This document shows positions 1-7,400 of a stretch of DNA of 10,038 nucleotides, in pieces. The stretch covers positions 1 to 10,038 of the forward strand of contig JBBRPS010000352.1 of assembly GCA_038227745.1 (NCBI GenBank), read 5' to 3'. This DNA comes from DASPXY01 sp038227745 (GTDB lineage: Bacteria > Planctomycetota > Planctomycetia > Gemmatales > Gemmataceae). Within the stretch, counting starts at the first letter, position 1; the number at the start of each line of letters is the position of its first letter. The notes under the pieces were generated by a model. It made no database searches, had not been told where the DNA came from, and was given only the letters and a program-made list of their open reading frames with translations. A program made the position numbers and the translations under genes.

Positions 1-792
1 GACCCGTACGGCCACACGGCCACGCAGGCGCCCGACGCCGCCGGCCGCCTGAGCACGGCCACCGACGCCGCCGGCCGCCGCCGCGACCGGACCTACGACG
101 CGGCGGGGCGCCTGCTGACAGAGACGTGGTACGCCGCGGACGGCGTGACGGTGCTCGACACGCTGCAGTACAGCTATGATCTGGCCGGCCGGGTGCTGAC
201 GGCGGGCAACGCCCAGGGCAGCTACCTGTTCACCTACGACGCGGCCGGCCAGCTGGCGCGCGTGCAGGAGCCGTCGGGGCTGACGCTGGCCTTCGCCTAC
301 GACGCGGCCGGCGACCGTACGCAAGTGGCGGACTCGCTGGGCGGGCAAGTGGACTCGGCCTACGACGAGGCCGGCCGGCTGGTGCGGCGGACGCTGACCG
401 ACGGCGGCGGCGCCACGCTGCGGCTGGACGTGGCGTACGACGACGCGGGGCGGCTGACGGGGGTGCGGCGCTACGCCGACCTGGCTTCTCCAGGCCATCG
501 ACCCGGAGACCGGCGAGGTCCTGCAGGACGCTCTCAAGGGGCTGCTGCCGCCCAACAACTCCCAGGGGGCGGGCAGCGGCTTCGTGACCTGGACCATCAA
601 GGCGAAGGACGGCCTGGCGAGCGGCACCCCGATCGGCGTCCGTGCCCGCGTGCTGTTCGACACCGCGGCGCCCCAGGACACCGCCCGGCTCACCCAGACC
701 ATCGACGGCGTCGCGCCGACGACCGCCCTGACCGTCACCCCCCTGGCCGCAGGCAGTGCCGACTACCGCGTGCAGTGGACGGCCCAGGATGA
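1..792 (+). CDS. Partial RHS/YD-repeat protein, frame lost near 482
   Basis: Frame 1 is open from the first base, so the 5' end lies outside the window; an internal GTG at 145 is only a formal start. Residues 1-160 are a YD-repeat array of the RHS family, with about eight copies of a YDxAGRL-type motif (for example TYDAAGRL, SYDLAGRV, AYDEAGRL, AYDDAGRL). In known RHS and teneurin-like proteins such repeats build a beta-strand shell around a C-terminal cargo and are found in exported or surface proteins. No RHS core motif, cargo or toxin domain follows. After YADLA (about 481) the same frame becomes arginine/proline/glycine-rich, unstructured sequence up to the stop at 790-792, while recognisable domain sequence resumes in frame 2. 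The last ~100 codons are therefore probably out-of-frame noise, and the true coding part is 1 to about 481. RHS assignment is strong; the extent of the gene is not. Confidence 0.72.
   Translation, partial: DPYGHTATQAPDAAGRLSTATDAAGRRRDRTYDAAGRLLTETWYAADGVTVLDTLQYSYDLAGRVLTAGNAQGSYLFTYDAAGQLARVQEPSGLTLAFAYDAAGDRTQVADSLGGQVDSAYDEAGRLVRRTLTDGGGATLRLDVAYDDAGRLTGVRRYADLASPGHRPGDRRGPAGRSQGAAAAQQLPGGGQRLRDLDHQGEGRPGERHPDRRPCPRAVRHRGAPGHRPAHPDHRRRRADDRPDRHPPGRRQCRLPRAVDGPG
31..465 (+). repeat. YD (RHS) repeat array, about 8 units
   Basis: About eight degenerate units of roughly 15-22 residues share the core YDxAGRL, beginning with PDAAGRL at 31 and ending with YDDAGRL at 436. At DNA level the core recurs as variants of tacgacgcggccggc. 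Such near-identical units are prone to recombination and to assembly collapse, which matters for the frame break just downstream. Confidence 0.85.
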
Positions 793-1310
793 CCTCGGCG
801 GCTCCGGCGTCAAGTCCGTCACGGTCTACGTGGCCGAGGACGGCGGCGACTATCGGATCTGGCTGAGCCAGACCACCGACACCGCGGGCGTCTACCAGGG
901 GCGGGCCGGGCATACGTACCATTTCCTGGCGCTGGCGACCGACAACGCCGGCAACCGCGAACGGCCGCCCGTGGACGTGCAGGCGCCCGACGACGGCGCG
1001 GGCGCCGACCTCGGCGCCCTGCCGACCGTGGCCGAGACCACCGCGGACCTCGGCACGCCGCCGGCCCCCAGCGCCCAGCCCTCGACCAACCTACTCTTCC
1101 TCGTGGCCCAGCATCAGATCCCGTCGGCCCCGCCCGCCAACCGGGCCTCGGAGTTCCACTCCACCGTCCTGCCGTTCGCCGCGGGGTCCTTCGCCACCGG
1201 CATCGCCCAGAGTTACGCGGACATCGGCCCGATGGCCCTGGCGCCGCTGGCCGACGGCTCGCTCCTGGCCAGCGGCGGCCCTGGGCGCAACCAGCTCTTC
1301 CACATCGGTA
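482..1310 (+). CDS. Fragment of giant extracellular protein: conserved domain, Ig-like domain, start of propeller
   Basis: Frame 2 opens after a stop at 455-457. It reads WLLQAIDPETGEV from 482, then LLPPNN, GSGFVTWTIKAKDGL and RVLFDTAAPQDT. This is a compact beta-rich segment of a type I associate with very large planctomycete surface proteins. It is followed by an Ig/FnIII-like domain (about 713-960: APTTALTVTPL, VQWTAQDDLGGSGVKSV, FLALATDNAGNRERPP), then a low-complexity Ala/Pro/Thr linker (about 965-1090), then strands that look like the first propeller blade (MALAPLADGSLLASGG, about 1230-1285). The formal frame runs on to a stop at 1817-1819, and a GTG at 584 is a formal start. After 1310, however, it reads through an inserted palindromic element and then out of frame; the propeller continues in frame 3 from 1413. 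No start codon, RBS or signal peptide is visible, so this is a fragment whose proper N-terminus is missing. Confidence 0.66.
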
Positions 1311-1413
1311 TACCGGAGCCATTGGAAAACCGACGTAGGGCAGGCGGCCTCGCCTGCCAGAGCAGGCGAGGCCGCCTGCCCTACGATGTCGGAAATCGAA
1401 CGCCTCCAGTATA
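1309..1413. mobile_element. MITE-like palindromic insertion, ~101 bp, TA flanks
   Basis: Positions 1311-1411 form a nearly complete palindrome. The outer arms TACCGGAGCC... (1311-1334) and the complement TACTGGAGGC... (1411-1385) match at 17 of 24 positions, with three unpaired bases. They enclose a perfect 23-bp stem (1335-1357 with 1362-1384) around the loop CAGA. TA lies at 1309-1310 and 1412-1413, as in elements moved by IS630/Tc1-mariner transposases, which duplicate TA. An alternative reading is a 4-bp ATCG duplication (1304-1307 and 1413-1416). Both readings remove a length of 1 modulo 3 (103 or 109 bp) and join frame 2 to frame 3 exactly (FHI-GI-EGG or FHI-EGG), restoring the propeller. 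The element encodes no transposase, so it is non-autonomous. The family name is not known to me. Confidence 0.75.
1335..1384. repeat. Perfect 23-bp inverted repeat with nested hairpins
   Basis: The arm gtagggcaggcggcctcgcctgc (given as positions 1335-1357) is matched perfectly by its complement at 1362-1384, separated by CAGA. Each arm also contains its own hairpin: gcaggcg, four bases, cgcctgc (1340-1357 and 1362-1379). The DNA or RNA can fold either as one long stem or as two adjacent short stem-loops, as in paired REP/BIME-like units. No U-tract follows, so it is not a standard rho-independent terminator. Confidence 0.95.
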
Positions 1414-4400
1414 TCGAGGGCGGCCCTGTCGGCGCGCCCCTGGCCACGCTGCCCTTCCCCGTTTACGACCTCGCTGTCGACGGGGCGGGGCACCTCTGGG
1501 CCACGACGGGCGGCGGGCCGCTGCTCCGGCTCGACGCGCAGACCGGCGCGATCCTCGGCCGGTTCGGCGACGGCCTGACGCAGACGTTGGCGGTCCAGGC
1601 CGGCACCGGCCTGATCTACGTCTCCTCGGGCAAGGGCATCGAGATCTTCGACCCGGCGGCGCAGACCTTCCGCCACTTCAGCGACGTGCGCGTCAACAGC
1701 CTGGCGTTCGCGCCCGACGGCACCCTCTGGGCGGCGACCTGGCCCAACCGCGGCAACGTCGTCCGCTTCGACGCCAAGGGCAAGGCGTCGGTGATGGTCC
1801 ACCTCGACACCCCCGCTGATGCCATCGCGTTCGGCGTCCCCGGCTCGCGCCTCGAAGGGCTGCTGTTCGTCTCCAACAACAACGGCGCGCTGACGCTGAT
1901 CGACGTGGTGACGCTGCGGCGCGTGACGGCGGCCAGCGGCGGCAGCCGCGGCGCCAACGTCCGGGCCACGGCCGACGGCCGCGTCTTCCTCAGCCAGTCG
2001 CACGAGATCGACGTCCTGAACCTGATCGCGCCGCCCCACGTCGCGGACACCAACCCGCCCGACGGCGCGATCGCGGCCCTGCCGCTCGATGCCGTCAGCG
2101 TGACCTTCGACCAGGCCATGTACGTCGGCCAGGCGACGGAGAGCGGCTCGGTGCTGAACCCGGCGAACTACCTGCTGCGCGGCGAGACGGTCGGCGACGT
2201 CCCGGTCCGCGCCGTCGCCTACGACGCCGCCACGCACACCGCACTGCTGCGCTTCGACGGCCTGGAGGCCGACCACTACCGCCTGGCGGTACACGACACC
2301 CTCGCGGGCCGCGACGGGCTGCCGCTGCCCGTGGAGTACACGACCCAGTTCACGGCGGTCACCGATCTCAGTTCGCTGCTGGATGTCCGCTTCACGCGCG
2401 CCCGCTCCGACCGCGATCACCACACGATTTCCTACGACGTGACCGTGACCAGCAAGAGCGCCTTCGACCTGCTGCTGCCGGTGGTGCTGCAGCTCAGCCC
2501 CCTGCACCAGTACGACGGCGAGCCGGTCGGCGCCGCCGGGCGCTCGGCGGATGGCTCCTGGCTGATCGACCTGAGCCAGGGTCTGCCGGGCGGCATCCTC
2601 CACCCCGGCCAGTCCACGACCGGCCAGACCGTCACCGTTTACAACCCCACGGGCCAGCGCGTGGCGTTCGACCCCACTGTGTCCGGCCTCCCCACGCCGA
2701 ACGGCGCCCCGTCGTTCACCTCGCAGCCGCTGACGGGCGCCGCCGCGGCCCAGGCCTACGCCTACCAGGCCGCCGCCCAGGACTCCGACCACGAGGCCCT
2801 GACGTACATCCTCTACCAGGCCCCCGCGGGCATGACGGTGGACGCCGCCACCGGCCTGGTGAGCTGGGCGCCGACCACAGCCAGCCCGGCGCAGGCGGAC
2901 GTGGCCCTCCAGGTCTACGACAGCCGCGGCGCCCATGCCACCCAGACGTTCACCGTCGCGGTCGCCGGCGCCAACCGCGCGCCGGTCCTGGCCGCGTTGG
3001 CGGGGACCATCCAGGGCAAGGAAGGCCAGCCGCTGCGGATCCCGATCGCGGCCACCGACCCCGATGGCGACGCGCTCGTGTTCTGGGCCGACCACCTGCC
3101 CGGCGGCGCCGTCTTCGACACCGCCCAGCACGCGCTGCTCTGGACTCCGGACGACCACGCCGCGGGGACCTACGCGGACGTGCGCTTTGTCGTGAGCGAC
3201 GGACTGCACCAGGTCAGCCAGGCCACGACGCTGCTGATCGCGCCGGCCGCCCTGGCGCCGACGCTGAGGCGGCCGTCCGACCGCACCGTGCGCGAGGGCG
3301 ACCCGGTCCGCATCGACCTGCAGGCCGCCGACCCCGACGGCAAGCCGCTGACGTTCTCCAGCACGCAGCTGCCGCCCGGCGCGTCCCTCGACCCGAACAC
3401 CGGGGCGTTCCGCTGGACGCCCACGTTCTTCCAGCACGGCACCTTCGTCATTCCGTTCACCGTGAGCAACGGCGTCAAGTCCACGCCACAGAAGACGACA
3501 ATAACGGTCCTGAACGTCAACGCGGCGCCGGTGTTCGACAACCTGGACGGCTTCCAGGTCCAGGAAGGTCAGCAGCTCACCTTCCAGGCCTTCGCCTTCG
3601 ACCCGGACAACCCGAGCTACACACCACCGACCCGCAATGCGGACGGCAGCCTGACCCCGCTAGAGGGTAGCCCCCCCAGCGTCACGTACACGGTCAGCGG
3701 GCTACCCGCCGGGGCGACGTTCGACGCCGACACCACGGAGTTCGCCTGGACGCCCGGGTTCAACGCCGCCGGCACCTACGCAGTCACCTTCACCGCGACC
3801 GACGACGGCGACGGCACCGGCACGCCGCGCAGCAGCAGCCAGACCGTCCTCCTCACTGTCGGCAACGTGAACCGGCCCCCGCAGCTCACCCCCATCGTCA
3901 ACCAGACGGTGGCCCGCGGCACCGTGCTGGACGTGGCCGTCCAGGCCACCGACCCCGACGGCGAACCGCTGGTCCTCACGGCCGGCGGACTGCCCGGCTT
4001 CCCCATCCCGCACTTCGCCACGTTCACCGACAACGGCGACGGCACCGGGCTGCTGCACTTCGTCCCCGGCGCCGGCGACCGCGGCGACTTCCCGATCACG
4101 CTCCGCGCCCGCGATCACGGCGACGGCGACCGCAGCGCGGTGCTCGACGCCGACACCACGTTCCTCCTGACCGTGAACGCGCCGAACGACGCTCCGCGGT
4201 TGGTGTACACCGGCGACAAGGTCGCGGTGCTCGGCGAGACCTTGCAGTTCACGCTGCGGGCGACGGACGCGGACCAGGACGCGCTGACCTTCAGCGTCAC
4301 CGGCCTGCCCGCCGGCGCCACCCTGACGCCTGGGCCGGCTTACGGGACCGCGGTGTTCTCGTGGGCGCCGACGGCCGCCGACGCCGGCACGCGCTCGGTG

Positions 4401-7400
4401 ACCTTCCGCGTGACCGATGCCGGCTCCCTGAGCGATGCGCTGACCCTCCGCGTGTCGGCGCGTGCGACGGACAGCACGCCCGTCCTGGCCGCAGTCCCCG
4501 CCCAGACCGTGACCGTCGGCCAGACGCTCGCGCTCACGCTGTCCGCCGCCGACGCCGACGGCGACGCCCTGACCTACACGGCGTCCAACCTGCCGGCGGG
4601 GGCCGCCCTCGACCCGGCCACGGGCGTCCTGACCTGGACGCCGCAAGACGGCCAGGCGGGCACTTACCCCGGCATCGTCCTCGCCGCGAGCGACGGCAGC
4701 CGGTCGGCCACGCAGACGGTCACCTTCACCGTCACCGCCGGCAATCACGCCCCGGTGTTCACGGTGCCGGCCCTGCAGCTCGGCCGCGAAGGCGCGCCCG
4801 TGAAGTTCACTCTCGTGGCCAACGACAGGGACAATGACCAATTGACCTTCAGCGTCCTCGCGGGGCTGCCCGCGGGGGCGCAGTTCGATACGCACACCGG
4901 GACCCTGACCTGGACGCCGGGCTTCGTGCAGGCGGGCGACACCACCGTCCGCTTCCACGTCGCCGACCCGAGCGGCCTGGGCGACACCGCCGACGTCACC
5001 CTGCGCATCGCCAACGTCAACCGGCCGCCCGTGCTCCAGGCGTCCGACCATGCGGTGGTGCTGGGGATGCCGCTCCAGTTCCAGCTCGCGGCCAGCGACC
5101 CGGATCTCGGCACGAGCCTGACGTTCACGGGCGCCGACCTGCCCGCGGGAGCGACCCTCGACATCGGCACCGGCGGCTTCGCCTGGACGCCGGGCCCCGG
5201 CCAGGCGGGCGAGTACGTCGTCACGTTCTCCGTGTCCGACGGTGCCGCCAGCGCCAGCCGGACCGTGCTGCTCCGCGCCCTGCTGGCCGCCCAGGCCCCG
5301 CAAGTGACCGTCGAGCTGACGCCCAGCGCCCCCGCGGTCCCTGGCCAGCCGGTCCTGGTCCACGCCGCGGCCAGCAGCCTCGCCGGCATCACCGCCCTGT
5401 CCGTGACGGTCGGCGGGCAAGTCCTGGCGCTGGACGGCCAGGGGCGGGCCACGTACACGCCGACCGGCCCGGGCCGCATCGCCGTCGAAGCCACGGCCAC
5501 GGACGCCGACGGCTTCACCGGCCACGCGAGCGCGGTGCTCAAGGTCCGCGACCCCAACGACCAGGCCGCCCCGGTCGTGGCGCTCGACCCGCACCTGGTC
5601 GCCGCGACTCTGACCGCGGCGCGCGACGTGACCGGCACCGTCAGCGACAGCAACCTGGACTCGTGGGTGCTGGAGCGGGCGACGTTCGACTCCGACGCCT
5701 TCCTCACCGTGGCGACCGGCGACGCGCCGGTGGCCGGCGGCACGCTGGCGCACCTCGACCCCGGCGCCCTGGCCAACGGCTTCTACCGCCTGCGCCTGAC
5801 CGCGACGGACATCTCCGGCCGCAGCACCAGCACCGAGGCCGTTATCGAGGTCAACACCGCCGCCAAGCCGGCCCAGTACCGGCGCCGCGAGACCGACCGG
5901 TCGGTGTCGCTCGGCGGCGCGACGGTGGACCTGGTGCGCGAATACGACTCCCTGGCGGCGGACACCGCGGGGACCTTCGGGTTCGGCTGGCGGCTGGCCA
6001 ACCGCGACACCGCCATCCAGACGAACGTGCCGGCCACCGGCCGCGAGGCCCTGGGGGTGTTCAACCCATTCCGCGTCGGCACGCGCGTCTACCTGACCCT
6101 GCCCGAGGGCGAGCGCGTCGGCTTCACCTTCGCGCCGGTGCAGCACCAGACCGGCAGCGTGACCTATTACACGCCCGCGTTCCAGGTGGACCTCGGCGTC
6201 GCGTACACGCTGACCTCGGCGGACGCCATGCTCACGCTGGTGGGCAACCGCCTCTACGACCTGAGCAGCGGCCGCGCCTACCATCCGGCCAGCCCGCTCT
6301 TCCACGGGGCGGAGTACACGCTCACGGCCCCGGACGGCACCGTCTACCACCTGAGCGGCGCCCGCGGCGTGGAGGAGGAGATCCTTCCGAACGGCAACCG
6401 GCTGACCTTCAGCGACAGCGGCATCGTCAGCTCGACCGGCGAAACGCTGACCTTCGTCCACGATGCCGCCGGGCGCCTGACGCAGGTGACCGCGGCCGAC
6501 GGCAACCGCGTTATCTATACCTACGACGCCGCCGGCAACCTGACCGCGGTGCGCGAGCCTGCGCTGGGTCGCTCCAGCCGCTACGGTTACGACGCGGATA
6601 ATCCGCACTTGCTCGACCTGATCGTCGCATCCGACAACGCCGCTAGCGCGGTCATTCGCCATATTTCAACTCCGCAAGCTCTGCCACTCGCCGGCGATCT
6701 CGGCGGCCCCGGTCAGTTCGCCGGTGTGAACCACAGCGGCAACCTCATGGCGGGGGGAACCGACCGTTACGCCTTCAGCCTGCGCCCGGAAGAGCTGCAC
6801 TCGACCGCCACCGGCACCGTCTACCTGGGCATCTCCGTGCAGGCAACGGGTACCGGCCTGACACCAGCGCTGCCACGGCTCGCGGGCCACACGCCCCTGG
6901 CCAGCCGCACCAGTAACAGTAGCGCCTTCGCTCTCTACGCAGTCAACCGCGCGGGCTTGGAACTGCTGGAGATCGCGGGGGCCGACGCCGTCACCGCCGG
7001 GGCCTATGGCTTGCACCTGTTCATCGCCGGCGATGTCAACGAAGATGGCAACGTGGACGGCGTGGACGGCGGCTTGCTGATGCAGTTGCTCAGCCAGCAC
7101 GGCTACAACATCGCGGCTGACGCCAATGGCGACGGCACTCTCGACGCCACCGACGTGCAGCTCCTGGGCCGCAACTTCGGCTTCACGGCCAATCGTCCGC
7201 CGCAGCTCAATGCCGGCCAGGCGCTCACCCACACCGCGGTCCCCGTGACGATCAACCTCGCGAACCTCGCCCACGACCCGGACGGCGACCCCGTCTACTT
7301 CCACGTGGTCGGCAGCCAGCACGGCCAGATCGCGCTGAACCTGGACGCGACCACGGTGACCTTCGGTCCCGACGCCGGCTACAGCGGCCCGGCCGGCTTC

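Noticed and set aside
482..792. Frame-1 continuation after the YD repeats as a possible RHS C-terminal toxin or tip
   Set aside because: The residues are Arg/Pro/Gly/Asp-rich low complexity, and frame 2 over the same bases reads a well-formed domain. A polymorphic RHS cargo is not supported.
1335..1384. Palindrome as a rho-independent terminator or programmed frameshift stimulator
   Set aside because: There is no U-run after the stem, and no slippery heptamer is placed before it. The frame change is fully explained by the inserted length (103 or 109 bp).
819..3437. Long minus-strand open frame (872 codons)
   Set aside because: It is Arg/Gly/Ala/Val-rich without domain motifs and runs straight through the inserted palindrome and antisense to clear propeller and Ig-like domains. 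Strong GC third-position bias keeps the antisense frame open.
4361..4837. Overlapping plus-strand frames inside the giant gene (also near 2935-3195, 5663-6601 and 9020-9592)
   Set aside because: Arg/Pro/Ala-rich out-of-frame readings of the same GC-rich repeats, with no start signals or domains.
2703..5285. Regular repeats considered as a CRISPR or satellite array
   Set aside because: The periodicity is ~270 bp, conserved at protein level only, and in frame; it is a protein-domain array.
3702..6662. Long minus-strand open frame (986 codons)
   Set aside because: Antisense to the He_PIG array and RHS module, with a composition of Arg/Gly/Val/Ala runs. The plus strand explains the region fully.
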